Source of the DNA: Nitrosomonas sp. Nm84
GTDB lineage: Bacteria; Pseudomonadota; Gammaproteobacteria; Burkholderiales; Nitrosomonadaceae
Assembly (NCBI RefSeq): GCF_003201565.1
Contig: NZ_QJJP01000001.1
Coordinates: 62,001-126,000, forward strand
Direction of reading: 5' to 3'
Length of the DNA stretch: 64,000 nucleotides
In this document: positions 19,197 through 28,741 of the stretch, piece by piece
How the letters are laid out: each line of letters begins with the position of its first letter
Position numbering within the stretch: the stretch's first letter is position 1
Made by a program: the position numbers and the translations under genes
The notes under the pieces: generated by a model
What the model saw: the letters and a program-made list of their open reading frames with translations, nothing else
What the model was told of the DNA's origin: nothing
The model's database searches: none

Positions 19197-20420
19197 ATGA
19201 ACTTGTTTGCCATTATCGGTGAAGCATTGCGTGCCCTGCGCCAGAATCGGTTACGCAGCGGATTAACCATGCTGGGCATGATCATTGGTGTAGCCGCTGT
19301 GGTGCTCATGCTATCCATCGGTCAAGGCGCGCGAACCAAAATCAATGAAACCATCGCGGCGATGGGTAGCAATCTATTTATCGTAGTTCCGGGCGCCACC
19401 TCTTCCGGCGGGTTCAGTTTTGGCAGCGGCAGCATCAGAACCTTAACCATCAATGATGCTTATGCCATTGCAGAGTTATCGTCCATCAGCGCCACTGCAC
19501 CTATCACTAGCGGAACCGTGCAGCTCAATTACGCCGCCAAGAATTGGAGCACCATCATCACAGGTACCACACCGAATTATTTTGCGGTCGGTAACTGGAA
19601 AATGGAATCGGGCACAGCCTTTACAGAGTCCGATCTGCGTTCAGCCGCCCGCTTGGCTGTTCTAGGCTCTGTCACAGCGAAAAACCTGTTCGGCGATGAA
19701 GATCCGATTGGAAAAACCATCCGTATTACCAATCGCCCTTTTATGGTTGCCGGCGTACTGATGGCCAAAGGTCAAAGTTTGACCGGGCGCGATCAGGACG
19801 ACGCGGTTTTCATACCGATCACAACCAGCGAAAGACAGGTTACCGGTAATCAGTTTCCCGGTTCCATCCGATATATGCTGGTACAAGCGAAATCAGCGGA
19901 TGATATGGATATTGCTGAAATAGAAATTACCCAATTACTACGCCAGCGTCACCGCATTGCACAAGGCAAAGAAAATGATTTCACGGTGCGCAATTTAACG
20001 GCTATTGCGGATGTTGCAACCGATGCGGCAAAAGTCATGTCGATTGTATTAGGCGCAATTGCCTCAGTTTCTTTATTGGTAGGTGGAATCGGTATTATGA
20101 ACATCATGTTGGTTTCTGTGACTGAACGCACGCGTGAAATTGGTATTCGTATGGCCATTGGCGCCAATCAGCGTGCAATTTTGACGCAATTTCTGCTAGA
20201 AGCGATGATGATCTGTATTATGGGTGGATTGATCGGTTTGTTATTGGGTATTGGCGGCGCCTGGCTAGTCAGCCAATTCGCTGACATGCTGATCGTGATT
20301 ACGCTGGGCATGATTGGGCTGGCCTTTTTATTTTCTTCGGCAATTGGCATATTTTTTGGTTTTTATCCCGCTAAGAAGGCCGCTTCGCTAAAACCGGTTG
20401 ATGCGTTGCGATATGAATAG
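19197..20420 (+). CDS. MacB-type ABC transporter permease
   Basis: FtsX/MacB-type permease of 407 residues. One N-terminal membrane segment (LTMLGMIIGVAAVVLMLSIG, about 20-40) is followed by a large periplasmic domain (about 45-270). Three C-terminal membrane segments end with the family tail YPAKKAASLKPVDALRYE. The cytoplasmic loop TERTREIGIRMAIGA is typical of this family and contacts the ATPase. The gap of 63 bp to the ATPase gene has no hairpin, so it is probably co-transcribed with the two upstream genes. Confidence 0.9.
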   Translation: MNLFAIIGEALRALRQNRLRSGLTMLGMIIGVAAVVLMLSIGQGARTKINETIAAMGSNLFIVVPGATSSGGFSFGSGSIRTLTINDAYAIAELSSISATAPITSGTVQLNYAAKNWSTIITGTTPNYFAVGNWKMESGTAFTESDLRSAARLAVLGSVTAKNLFGDEDPIGKTIRITNRPFMVAGVLMAKGQSLTGRDQDDAVFIPITTSERQVTGNQFPGSIRYMLVQAKSADDMDIAEIEITQLLRQRHRIAQGKENDFTVRNLTAIADVATDAAKVMSIVLGAIASVSLLVGGIGIMNIMLVSVTERTREIGIRMAIGANQRAILTQFLLEAMMICIMGGLIGLLLGIGGAWLVSQFADMLIVITLGMIGLAFLFSSAIGIFFGFYPAKKAASLKPVDALRYE

Positions 20421-20485
20421 TTTGCTTGGCAGGCCGTTAGATTTTGTGTATTGAGTCATATTCACTGTAGAAAAAGGAGTAACTC

Positions 20486-21103
20486 ATGACAGTCAAAGAA
20501 AAAGAGCGCCCCACTTCCGATTTCCTGGCCATTGTCGTGGTAGAAAATAAACAAGAAGCCATGACAGTCGGTGAAATCAAGAATGCACTGCATGAGCGTG
20601 GTTTTGGCATCTTAATGGCCATTGCCGCCCTTCCGATTTGTCTACCGGTACCTGTTCCACCAGGCTATACCACACTGTTTTCTATCCCCTTATTCATTTT
20701 CTCGATACAAATGGTTCTCGGTATGCGAGCACCTTGGCTACCGGCTTGGATTGAAAAAAAATGCATTCAACGCGTCCATCTGGAGAAAATAGTAGCCAAG
20801 GCAAATCCATGGCTCAAGAAACTTGAAAATCGCATGCAACCACGCATGACTTATATCGGCGTGCATACGTGGGAAAGAATCATCGGTATTTTTTCCTTTG
20901 TTTTTGCGCTCTCCATATCGCTGCCGCTACCCTTGACCAATTTCCCGCCAGGTTGCGGAATATTGATCATGTCGCTGGGGCTTCTCAACAGAGATGGCGT
21001 CACCATACTGATCGGCATGATGATTGGAACCATCGGGATAGGTATTACAATGATTGTTCTGGTCATGCTGTGGATGGGAATGTCGATGCCGTCGTTTTAT
21101 TAA
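20486..21103 (+). CDS. exoD: ExoD-family membrane protein
   Basis: A 205-residue integral membrane protein of the ExoD family, named for a rhizobial exopolysaccharide locus; its biochemical role is still unknown. Three or four hydrophobic segments are visible (about 38-75, 130-150, 155-200), with the family-like GFGILMAIAALPICLPVPVPPGYTT split over the first hairpin. An AAGGAG site 6 nt before the ATG at 20486 supports the start. Follows the MacAB-type genes by 65 bp and precedes the DCC-type gene by 13 bp. Confidence 0.82.
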   Translation: MTVKEKERPTSDFLAIVVVENKQEAMTVGEIKNALHERGFGILMAIAALPICLPVPVPPGYTTLFSIPLFIFSIQMVLGMRAPWLPAWIEKKCIQRVHLEKIVAKANPWLKKLENRMQPRMTYIGVHTWERIIGIFSFVFALSISLPLPLTNFPPGCGILIMSLGLLNRDGVTILIGMMIGTIGIGITMIVLVMLWMGMSMPSFY

Positions 21104-21116
21104 GCCCGGGTTGCCA

Positions 21117-21485
21117 ATGCCTACTAAAGTCTATTACAACAGCGCTTGTCCGGTTTGCAATGCGGGAATCAAAGATCAGCGCCAGCGCATGGAGAAATGT
21201 GGTGTTAGCGATATTGAGTGGGTGGATGTACATAACAACCCGACGGCGGCTGCAGAAGTAAACGATTCGCTCGAACAAGTTCGCGAGCGCTTGCACGTCA
21301 AAAATGACAACAACGAACTTAATGTCGGTATCGATGCATTCATTGCGCTCTGGCAGCAAACGCCGGGGCAACGCTGGCTGGCGCAGGTGTTTAAATTGCC
21401 GATTATCAGGCCGCTTGCACGTGTCGCTTATAACGGGTTTGCACGCCTACTCTATCTTTGGAATCGAGCGTTAAAACACTGGTAA
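21117..21485 (+). CDS. DCC-type thiol-disulfide-like protein (DUF393)
   Basis: A 122-residue protein with an N-terminal strand and CxxC motif, VYYNSACPVCNAGI (residues 5-18). This corresponds to the DxxCxxC opening of the DUF393 family, although the usual first Asp is replaced (YNSAC). The rest fits the family: a long helix and the C-terminal YNGFARLLYLWNRAL. A thioredoxin-like fold is predicted for this family and the substrate is unknown. The ATG at 21117 places the CxxC motif at the normal distance; longer upstream starts would run inside exoD. Convergent with pyrC, 40 bp between stops. Confidence 0.75.
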   Translation: MPTKVYYNSACPVCNAGIKDQRQRMEKCGVSDIEWVDVHNNPTAAAEVNDSLEQVRERLHVKNDNNELNVGIDAFIALWQQTPGQRWLAQVFKLPIIRPLARVAYNGFARLLYLWNRALKHW

Positions 21486-21524
21486 GTTCTTTTGTCTGCA
21501 CCGATTCGTGCGTATTTCCCGGCG

Positions 21525-22562
21525 TTACGTCAGCCTCCAAGTCAAGCCGGTGTTCGCATAAAGCGGTATCAGTTTTTCTCCCGCAAACTCGAAATATTCC
21601 GGCACAATCCAACGGTCTTTTTTCAGTGTAATAACATCTTTATTGCGCGGCAGTTGATAGAAATCCGCACCATGAAAACTGGCGAAAGCTTCCAATTTTT
21701 CCAACGCGCCGGCTTGCTCAAATGCTGTCGCATATAATTCAATGGCTGCATGCGCAGTAAAAATCCCTGCACAACCACAGGCATTCTCTTTATTGGCTTG
21801 CGAATGCGGTGCACTGTCGGTACCCAGAAAAAATTTGGGATTGCCACTGGTAGCTGCTTCCAGCAAGGCTTGCCGATGAGTTTCACGCTTCAATATCGGT
21901 AGGCAAAAGTAATGTGGTCGGATGCCGCCCTGAAAGATCGCGTTACGATTCAGCAACAGATGATGCGCTGTAATCGTGGCGGCGATAGCATTGGATGTTT
22001 GTTTGACAAACGCCACCGCATCGCGAGTGGTGACATGTTCAAACACGATGCGTAAATTTGGAAAACGCTGTGTCAGTGGCGCAAGTATTCGGTCGATGAA
22101 AGCTTTCTCTTTATCAAACACATCCACATCAGGATCCGTCACTTCACCATGCACCAACAATGGTAGATCATTTTGTTCCATGGCGTCCAAGGTAGCGTAG
22201 CATTTGGTGATATCGGTCACCCCGGCATCCGAATTCGTCGTTGCACCCGCCGGATACAATTTCACACCATGTACCACCCCGCTCGCTTTAGCCCGGATGA
22301 CTTCTGCAGGCGGCGTATTATCCGTCAGATAAAGGGTCATCAATGGCTCAAAACCGGATTGCAGCGTTGCCGGCAAAGCCGCCAGTATGCGTGCGCGGTA
22401 CGCCAGCGCCGTATCAGTTGTCACTACCGGCGGTTTAAGGTTCGGCATGATAATGGCACGTGCAAATTGCTTGGCGCTATGCGGCAATACGGCATGCATT
22501 TGCTCGCCATCGCGCACATGCAAGTGCCAGTCGTCGGGGCGGGTGATGGTTATACTGTCCAC
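21525..22562 (-). CDS. pyrC: Dihydroorotase
   Basis: Zinc amidohydrolase that cyclises carbamoyl-aspartate to dihydroorotate in pyrimidine synthesis. It has 345 residues, the class II (PyrC) length. Metal ligands His13 and His15 sit in RPDDWHLHVRDG. The carboxylated lysine is in GVKLYPAG, and further His ligands in LVHGEVTD and FEHVTTRD. The final Asp is in LGTDSAPH. The ATG at 22562 gives the expected N-terminus. Confidence 0.96.
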   Translation of the reverse strand: MDSITITRPDDWHLHVRDGEQMHAVLPHSAKQFARAIIMPNLKPPVVTTDTALAYRARILAALPATLQSGFEPLMTLYLTDNTPPAEVIRAKASGVVHGVKLYPAGATTNSDAGVTDITKCYATLDAMEQNDLPLLVHGEVTDPDVDVFDKEKAFIDRILAPLTQRFPNLRIVFEHVTTRDAVAFVKQTSNAIAATITAHHLLLNRNAIFQGGIRPHYFCLPILKRETHRQALLEAATSGNPKFFLGTDSAPHSQANKENACGCAGIFTAHAAIELYATAFEQAGALEKLEAFASFHGADFYQLPRNKDVITLKKDRWIVPEYFEFAGEKLIPLYANTGLTWRLT

Positions 22563-22612
22563 GATTAATCCGGAGTATGTTGAAATGGCGGCATTATATC
22601 TCAGCCAACATG

Positions 22613-23461
22613 CTATTTCGGTTGTTTCAATGCCAGCGCAAGTTGGTACAGCGCATTCTTATTTTCACCGGTAATTTCGGTGGTCAGCTTAACCGCTTGC
22701 TTTAGTGGCAGTTCGGCCAACAAGCATTGCAGTGTATGTTGGGCCTGCTCACCGATCTCAGTTTTCTCCAGGATTTCTGCGCCTGACACGATCAAAACAA
22801 ATTCACCTTTCTGCTGATTGGCATCTGCCTGTAGCCAGGCATATACCGTTTCCAGTGTCCCGTCATGAATGGTCTCGAATAATTTGGTTAATTCCCGGGC
22901 AATGATCATTTGGCGTCGTGGGCCAAAGATATCCACCATATCAGCCACACATTCCAGAATCCGATGCGGCGCCTCATAAAATATCAACGTACACGATTGC
23001 GACTTCAGCGCTGTCAATTCACGTTTGCGCAATCCGGTTTTGTTAGGGAGAAAACCATAAAATAGAAAATGCGGATGCACGATTCCGGCCGCTGACATCG
23101 CACAAATGGCTGCATTGGCGCCGGGAATCGGAATGACGGAAAAGCCTTGCTCCCGCACGCGCCTAACCAGAATCGCACCGGGATCAGAAATACCGGGAGT
23201 ACCCGCATCCGTCACCAGTGCGACGCTTTTTCCAGCATCCAGTAGTGTTAATATTTTGTCTGCAACGACCGTTTCATTGTGCTGATGCAAGCTGATCAAC
23301 TTTGCTGTGATAGCATGCATCGCCAACAAATGTTTGGAATTTTGTACATGTTCAGCCGCAACCACATCAACTTTTGCCAATATGTCTAATGCGCGCAAGC
23401 TAATATCGTTTAAATTTCCTATTGGTGTAGCAACCACATATAATGCTTTTTTTTCCAGCAT
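22613..23461 (-). CDS. rsmI: 16S rRNA (cytidine-2'-O)-methyltransferase
   Basis: Methylates the ribose of C1402 in 16S rRNA using SAM. The product is 282 residues from the ATG at 23461, opening LYVVATPIGNLNDISLRAL, the invariant start of the family. Further blocks are LVTDAGTPGISDPG and FYGFLPNK. A longer frame to 23506 would add a non-conserved N-terminus and read into the divergent neighbour. The start codon lies only 10 bp from that of the divergently transcribed LpoA-like gene. The same rsmI/lpoA/yraN neighbourhood occurs in enterobacteria. Confidence 0.93.
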   Translation of the reverse strand: MLEKKALYVVATPIGNLNDISLRALDILAKVDVVAAEHVQNSKHLLAMHAITAKLISLHQHNETVVADKILTLLDAGKSVALVTDAGTPGISDPGAILVRRVREQGFSVIPIPGANAAICAMSAAGIVHPHFLFYGFLPNKTGLRKRELTALKSQSCTLIFYEAPHRILECVADMVDIFGPRRQMIIARELTKLFETIHDGTLETVYAWLQADANQQKGEFVLIVSGAEILEKTEIGEQAQHTLQCLLAELPLKQAVKLTTEITGENKNALYQLALALKQPK

Positions 23462-23471
23462 AATCCTCACT

Positions 23472-24587
23472 ATGCAACATTTTTTTATAATTGCTCTGAC
23501 AATCATTTCGCTGTCTGTTAGCCCAGTGGCAACGGCTACTGATTCAATGGTGCGTTTGCAGTGGGGAAATGCGTCAGAGCCTCAACTTGTGCATCATATT
23601 GCACTACTTCTACCGTTAGAATCCCCTTCATTTGCAGAAGCCGCCAATATGGTCAAAGAAGGGTTTGTTGCTGCTACCATGCGCGAACAACCCTTACCAT
23701 ACGTCATCCGATTATATGCCACGACAGACGATCCCCTGGATATTTTCATTACCTATCAGCAGGCGTTGGCTGCCGGCGCCGTATTCGTCGTCGGACCGCT
23801 TACCCGGGATGGTGTCTCGGCCATGGCGTCCAGTAAAATTCTGGAAGTGCCTACACTGGCATTAAATACCGTCGACAATTCAGTGACTTTACCGTCCAAG
23901 CTGTATTTGTTTGGCTTACAGATGGAAACGGAAGCCAGTCAAATCGCAGAATTGGCTTTAACCAGCGGAAAAAACCATGCCATCATCATCAGCGATGATG
24001 GCGCGTTATCCAAACGTTTGCAAACTGCCTTTGCGGAACGCTGGCACAGTGAAGATGGTAGAACCGCCGAATCATTGCGCTATACGGAAGACCCAGCCAA
24101 ACTCCAGCAGCTTCGTGGTTTGACAACCGGCCAGGATCGCTTAATTTTCCTTGCTTTGGATGCTGCAAAATCACGCGCACTACGCACATACCTTAATCCC
24201 GATGTTCCCGTGTATGCCACCTCGCAAGTTTTCATAGGTGACGATAACTTTCTGTTTAACAATGATCTGAATGGCATTCAGTTTGTGGACATGCCATGGT
24301 TATTACAACCCGATCACCCTGCTGTCATGGCCTATCGCCACACCGATAAAGCCCGCAGTACCGATATGAAACGCCTGTATGCGTTGGGCATCGATGCTTT
24401 TCGTTTGATGACCCATCTGTTGCAACCGCAATCTGTCTACGACGTTGCTTTCGACGGAGTAACCGGTCACATCCATTTTGTGCCGCCCAACCAATTCGTA
24501 CGTGAACCTGTCGCTGCTCAGTTTGAGCAAGGTAAACTACAACTCATCAACCAGCCGAAAGACACCACATTTCATGAAGGGCAGTGA
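23472..24587 (+). CDS. lpoA: LpoA-like penicillin-binding-protein activator
   Basis: Predicted periplasmic protein of 371 residues with a signal peptide (MQHFFIIALTIISLSV...ATA). Its periplasmic-binding-protein-like domain shows HIALLLPLESPSFAEAANMVKEGF, typical of the C-terminal half of LpoA/YraM, which activates PBP1A. The N-terminal TPR half and the lipobox cysteine of enterobacterial LpoA are missing, so this is the short betaproteobacterial form and may not be a lipoprotein. Activation of a transpeptidase is inference from family and from its yraN/rsmI neighbours. The start at 23472 is chosen because it opens directly on the signal peptide. Confidence 0.78.
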   Translation: MQHFFIIALTIISLSVSPVATATDSMVRLQWGNASEPQLVHHIALLLPLESPSFAEAANMVKEGFVAATMREQPLPYVIRLYATTDDPLDIFITYQQALAAGAVFVVGPLTRDGVSAMASSKILEVPTLALNTVDNSVTLPSKLYLFGLQMETEASQIAELALTSGKNHAIIISDDGALSKRLQTAFAERWHSEDGRTAESLRYTEDPAKLQQLRGLTTGQDRLIFLALDAAKSRALRTYLNPDVPVYATSQVFIGDDNFLFNNDLNGIQFVDMPWLLQPDHPAVMAYRHTDKARSTDMKRLYALGIDAFRLMTHLLQPQSVYDVAFDGVTGHIHFVPPNQFVREPVAAQFEQGKLQLINQPKDTTFHEGQ

Positions 24588-24912
24588 TGCCGAGCAAGTG
24601 GCCGTATCATACCTGCAAAGCCATCGCCTAACTCTAGTGGCAAAAAATTACCATTGTCGCTTTGGAGAAATTGATCTGATCATGCGTGACGGAGCCACCC
24701 TGGTATTTGTTGAAGTGCGCATGCGCGCAAATGAATTTTTTGGCGGTGCTGCCGCCAGTATCACGCCAGCCAAACAAGCTAAGCTATTGCACACCGCGCG
24801 GCATTATTTGTCCGAACTCAATACCGAACCGCCCTGCCGCTTTGATGCATTGCTGCTGACAGGTGCAGATGGGAAGAAAATTGAATGGATCAAAAATGCG
24901 TTTGGCGAATGA
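24574..24912 (+). CDS. yraN: YraN family endonuclease-like protein
   Basis: A 112-residue protein of the UPF0102/YraN family with a PD-(D/E)XK-like core. AEQVAVSYLQSHRL is followed by NYHCRFGEIDLIMRDG and LVFVEVRMR, which carry the putative Glu/Asp/Glu acidic residues. Its cellular role is not established. The ATG at 24574 overlaps the end of the LpoA-like gene by 14 nt, so the two are coupled. Convergent with the SDR gene, 7 bp between stops. Confidence 0.88.
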   Translation: MKGSDAEQVAVSYLQSHRLTLVAKNYHCRFGEIDLIMRDGATLVFVEVRMRANEFFGGAAASITPAKQAKLLHTARHYLSELNTEPPCRFDALLLTGADGKKIEWIKNAFGE

Positions 24913-24919
24913 TGAATCA

Positions 24920-25660
24920 TCATAGATGGATACTGCGCCCGCCATCCACCGCAATGATCTGTCCGGTGATATAAGGAGCATCGGCAATCAGAAACTGTAC
25001 GGTTTTAGCGATATCATCCGGTTCGCCGCAGCGTTTGAGCAAAGTGCTGGCAATAATCTGTTGGCGCGCCGCTTCATCAGTCCATTCCCCATCTTCCGGC
25101 CATAAGATAGGCCCCGGCGAAACGCCATTGACACGCACTTCCGGCGCCATTTCCACGGCCAGCGACTTGGTCAGTGATAATAACCCGCCTTTGGCGGCAT
25201 TGTAGATGACATAGTTTTTTAGAGGTCGTTCGGTATGAATATCGACAATGTTAATAATGCAACCACATTGTTTTTTCAGATAAGGCGCTACGGCCTGGGA
25301 TAAAAACAATGGCGCTTGCAAATTACTGCCGGCCAGATCAATCCAATCTTTCAGCGTACATTGATCCAGTGGCGTCGGGAAAAAGCTGGAAGCATTATTA
25401 ATCAATACATCCAGTTGTCCAAAACGCTTTGCTGCTTTTTCAACCAAGTCGGACAACAACTCTGTATCTAGCAAATCCGCTTGCACGAGTGCCACTGAAT
25501 TGGGGCGTTTTTGATTCAATTCATTTTGCAAAGCGCTCGCCTCATCCAATGAAGAACGATAATGCACGACCATATTCGCACCTTGTGTGTGCAACCTGCG
25601 ACAAATGGCAGCCCCTACTCGCTTTGCCCCACCAGTAATCAATATCACTTTCCCCTGCAC
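24920..25660 (-). CDS. Short-chain dehydrogenase, pteridine-reductase (FolM) like
   Basis: NADPH-dependent SDR of about 246 residues. The nucleotide motif TGGAKRVG (about 9-16) with Arg/Lys after the glycines favours NADPH. NNAS is present as LINNASSF, and the catalytic YxxxK as YNAAK. The sequence style (HYRSS after strand 2, GPILWPEDGEW) resembles pteridine reductase/dihydromonapterin reductase, so a pterin substrate is likely but not proved. A perfect AAGGAGG lies 5 nt before an in-frame GTG at 25660. The ATG at 25675 has that sequence inside its own codons, so GTG is the probable start. Confidence 0.82.
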   Translation of the reverse strand: MQGKVILITGGAKRVGAAICRRLHTQGANMVVHYRSSLDEASALQNELNQKRPNSVALVQADLLDTELLSDLVEKAAKRFGQLDVLINNASSFFPTPLDQCTLKDWIDLAGSNLQAPLFLSQAVAPYLKKQCGCIINIVDIHTERPLKNYVIYNAAKGGLLSLTKSLAVEMAPEVRVNGVSPGPILWPEDGEWTDEAARQQIIASTLLKRCGEPDDIAKTVQFLIADAPYITGQIIAVDGGRSIHL

Positions 25661-25747
25661 ATACACCTCCTTCAAAACATTGAGTGCTGCTACACTACGG
25701 CTTGACCGACAATCGCCATTTGCAATTTACCATAAACGTCCTTTTTT

Positions 25748-26935
25748 ATGTCTTTACATGCATCTCTACCACTCGCCAGTGAATCTGCACTCGCACATAG
25801 CCATTCGCTACAAACACTAATTCGGGATCGGATTCATACTGCAGACGGTTGGATTTCCTTCGAGCAATTTATGAACTTGGCGCTGTATGCACCAGGAATG
25901 GGGTATTACACCTGTGGAACAACCAAATTAGGCAGTGCAGGTGATTTTGTCACCGCACCGGAAATTTCTCCGTTGTTTGGTCGCACGTTGGCACAACAAG
26001 TGCTGCAGATTTCCCGGCAAATTAACCGAGCGGATATTCTTGAATTTGGCGCCGGATCCGGCAAACTGGCACTGGATTTGCTGTTGGAGCTGGAAAAATT
26101 AGATGCTTTACCGAATAAATACTTCATTCTTGAAGTCAGTGCCGAACTACGTCAGCGACAACACATGCTGTTTGCCAGCAAGGCGCCTCATCTTGAACAT
26201 TTGCTGGAATGGTTGGAGCAATTACCTAGCCAATTTGATGGCGTCATTCTTGCCAATGAAGTACTCGATGCCATGCCGATCCATATCGTGACATGGCATA
26301 ACAATACGTTGTATGAGCGCGGTGTCATTTGGGAAAACGACCAATTCGCGTGGCAGGATCGCCCCATCCACAATGCAGAACTTCATGATAGCGCCAGCCA
26401 ATTAATACCGCTGGTAAATCCCAATAATGACTTGATTCACCCCTATGTCAGCGAAATCAATCTCGCCGCCACTTACTTCATGCGCAGCCTAGCAAGCATT
26501 CTGCATCAAGGTGTTATCTTATTGATTGATTATGGTTTTGGTCGCACCGAATACTATCATCCTCAACGCAATCAAGGTACGCTAATGTGCCATTATCGCC
26601 ATTATGCGCATAACGATCCATTCTACTTGCCTGGCCTGCAGGATATCACCTGCCACGTGGACTTCAGTGCGATAACTCGCGCTGCGGAAGATGCTGGATT
26701 ACTGCTTGCGGGTTACACTACACAGGCACATTTCCTGATTAATTGTGGTATCACCAAAATTCTGGCACAAACATCTTCTGAAGACAGCAGTAATTACTTA
26801 CCGCAAGCGAATCAACTGCAAAAACTGGTCAGCCCGGCTGAAATGGGTGAGTTATTTAAGGTCATCGCCTTCGAGAAGAATTTTTCGGAATCATTGATCG
26901 GGTTCAGGAGCAGGGATATGAGCCGCTTACTGTAA
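25748..26935 (+). CDS. MidA/NDUFAF7-type SAM-dependent methyltransferase
   Basis: A 395-residue member of the DUF185 family, the bacterial relative of the mitochondrial complex I arginine methyltransferase NDUFAF7. Motifs include MNLALYAPGMGYYTCG, the DFVTAPEISPLFG block, the SAM-binding loop ILEFGAGSGKLALDLL and GVILANEVLDAMP. The bacterial substrate is unknown. Divergent from the SDR gene with an ~87 bp shared promoter region, and 65 bp upstream of hisC. Confidence 0.88.
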   Translation: MSLHASLPLASESALAHSHSLQTLIRDRIHTADGWISFEQFMNLALYAPGMGYYTCGTTKLGSAGDFVTAPEISPLFGRTLAQQVLQISRQINRADILEFGAGSGKLALDLLLELEKLDALPNKYFILEVSAELRQRQHMLFASKAPHLEHLLEWLEQLPSQFDGVILANEVLDAMPIHIVTWHNNTLYERGVIWENDQFAWQDRPIHNAELHDSASQLIPLVNPNNDLIHPYVSEINLAATYFMRSLASILHQGVILLIDYGFGRTEYYHPQRNQGTLMCHYRHYAHNDPFYLPGLQDITCHVDFSAITRAAEDAGLLLAGYTTQAHFLINCGITKILAQTSSEDSSNYLPQANQLQKLVSPAEMGELFKVIAFEKNFSESLIGFRSRDMSRLL

Positions 26936-27000
26936 ATAATTCAACAAAATTGAATTCTCACTCTCAACTTTAAACCTGCGTTGGGTTAGAATAAACGGCT

Positions 27001-28086
27001 ATGTCTATTTTTCATAACCCAGATCAAATTATCCGTCCGGAAATTCTCGCGCTGTCAGCTTATCATGTGCCGCCCGCTACAGGCATGATCAAGCTGGATG
27101 CCATGGAAAACCCCTATCCGCTACCACCCGTTTTGCGTGATGAGATTGCGCAATTAACGATGCATGCGCCCGTCAATCGTTATCCTGATGCCAGTGCCAT
27201 TTCACTGAAGGCAACATTGCGTCAGGCGCTGGCTATTACTGACGATATGGATATTCTGCTGGGCAATGGATCGGATGAGATTATCCAAATCATTGCCATG
27301 GCGATTGCCAAACCGAATGCAGTACTAATGAGCGTTGAACCCGCATTTGTCATGTTTCGGATGATTGCCACATTCGCAAATATCCAATATGTCGGCGTAC
27401 CGCTAAAAAAAGACTTCACGCTTGATCCGGAGGCCATGTTAGCAGCCATTGCAACGCACAAACCAGCCGTTATTTTCTTAGCCTATCCCAATAACCCAAC
27501 TGGGAATTTATTTAATGCCGATGCCATTGTGCGCATCATTCAGGCAACTTCCGGCATAGTGGTTATCGATGAAGCCTACCATGCTTTTGCCGATGCCAGT
27601 TTAATGGATAGACTAGCGCAATACCCCAACCTGTTATTAATGCGCACACTATCCAAATTAGGATTGGCTGGCTTACGATTGGGTCTATTGGTAGGCCGAC
27701 GTGAATGGTTAGTGCAGTTTGAAAAGATGCGTTTACCTTATAATGTTGGCATAATGACGCAACTAATCGCGGAAAAGGTATTGCATCACACTCATGTGCT
27801 ATTGGAACAAGCAGAAGCTATCAAATCAGAACGTACCAAAATGAATGCATATCTTGGTACAATCAGCGGCATAGAAGTATTTCCTTCGGATGCTAATTTT
27901 ATTCTGTTCCGTATCCATGCGGCCAGCCAGATCTTTCAGGCACTTAAGCAGCGGAAAATACTCATAAAAAACCTTGATGGTACGCACCCATTATTAGAAA
28001 ATTGTCTACGTGTAACAGTAGGTACACCTGATGAAAACGCACAGTTTTGCGCAACATTGCATGCCATACTTAGTGAAACAGCTTAA
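27001..28086 (+). CDS. hisC: Histidinol-phosphate aminotransferase
   Basis: PLP enzyme converting imidazole-acetol phosphate to histidinol phosphate. It has 361 residues, with the PLP lysine Lys219 in [22 protein letters not shown] and IDEAYHAF. It is the first gene of the run hisC-hisB-hisH-hisA-hisF-hisI-hisE. The upstream 65 bp include TAGAAT at about 26988, a possible -10 box, but no convincing -35. hisG and hisD are not in the window. Confidence 0.95.
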   Translation: MSIFHNPDQIIRPEILALSAYHVPPATGMIKLDAMENPYPLPPVLRDEIAQLTMHAPVNRYPDASAISLKATLRQALAITDDMDILLGNGSDEIIQIIAMAIAKPNAVLMSVEPAFVMFRMIATFANIQYVGVPLKKDFTLDPEAMLAAIATHKPAVIFLAYPNNPTGNLFNADAIVRIIQATSGIVVIDEAYHAFADASLMDRLAQYPNLLLMRTLSKLGLAGLRLGLLVGRREWLVQFEKMRLPYNVGIMTQLIAEKVLHHTHVLLEQAEAIKSERTKMNAYLGTISGIEVFPSDANFILFRIHAASQIFQALKQRKILIKNLDGTHPLLENCLRVTVGTPDENAQFCATLHAILSETA

Positions 28087-28127
28087 AACTCACTCACAAT
28101 CCCCGTATTAATCAAAAACTTTATTCT

Positions 28128-28715
28128 ATGCGCCAAGCACAGGTAACAAGAAATACGCTGGAAACTCAAATCGGCATCAATCTGAATTTAGATGGAACAG
28201 GCAAGTCCGTTTTAAATTCAGGGATACCTTTTCTGGATCACATGCTTGATCAGATTACCCGTCATGGCATGATTGACCTTGAAATTACTGCCAAGGGCGA
28301 TTTGCATATCGACGCACACCACACCGTTGAAGATATTGGTATCACGCTCGGTCAAGCTTTTACTCAGGCAGTGGGCGACAAGAAAGGGTTGCGCCGCTAT
28401 GGCCATGCCTATGTGCCCCTTGATGAAGCATTATCACGTGTCGTCATTGATTTATCCGGACGCCCGGGCCTGGTATTCAATGTCGACTTTGTGCGAGCGC
28501 GCATTGGTGATTTTGATGCTGACCTTATCCACGAATTTTTCCAGGGATTCATCAATCACGCTCTGGTAACCCTGCATATTGACAATCTGTCGGGAAAAAA
28601 CGCACACCATCAGGCTGAAACCATATTCAAGGCATTTGGGCGGGCGCTGCGTGTGGCGATTGAACATGATCCTGGCGCAGTCGGTATTATTCCATCCACC
28701 AAAGGCACTTTATAA
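28128..28715 (+). CDS. hisB: Imidazoleglycerol-phosphate dehydratase
   Basis: Mn-dependent dehydratase turning IGP into imidazole-acetol phosphate. It has 195 residues, the monofunctional form without the HAD phosphatase domain found in enterobacteria. Metal-binding motifs are [22 protein letters not shown] and [18 protein letters not shown]. The gap of 41 bp after hisC is consistent with one operon. Confidence 0.97.
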   Translation: MRQAQVTRNTLETQIGINLNLDGTGKSVLNSGIPFLDHMLDQITRHGMIDLEITAKGDLHIDAHHTVEDIGITLGQAFTQAVGDKKGLRRYGHAYVPLDEALSRVVIDLSGRPGLVFNVDFVRARIGDFDADLIHEFFQGFINHALVTLHIDNLSGKNAHHQAETIFKAFGRALRVAIEHDPGAVGIIPSTKGTL

Positions 28716-28741
28716 GTAACCTTGTTCATAAACATCATCGT

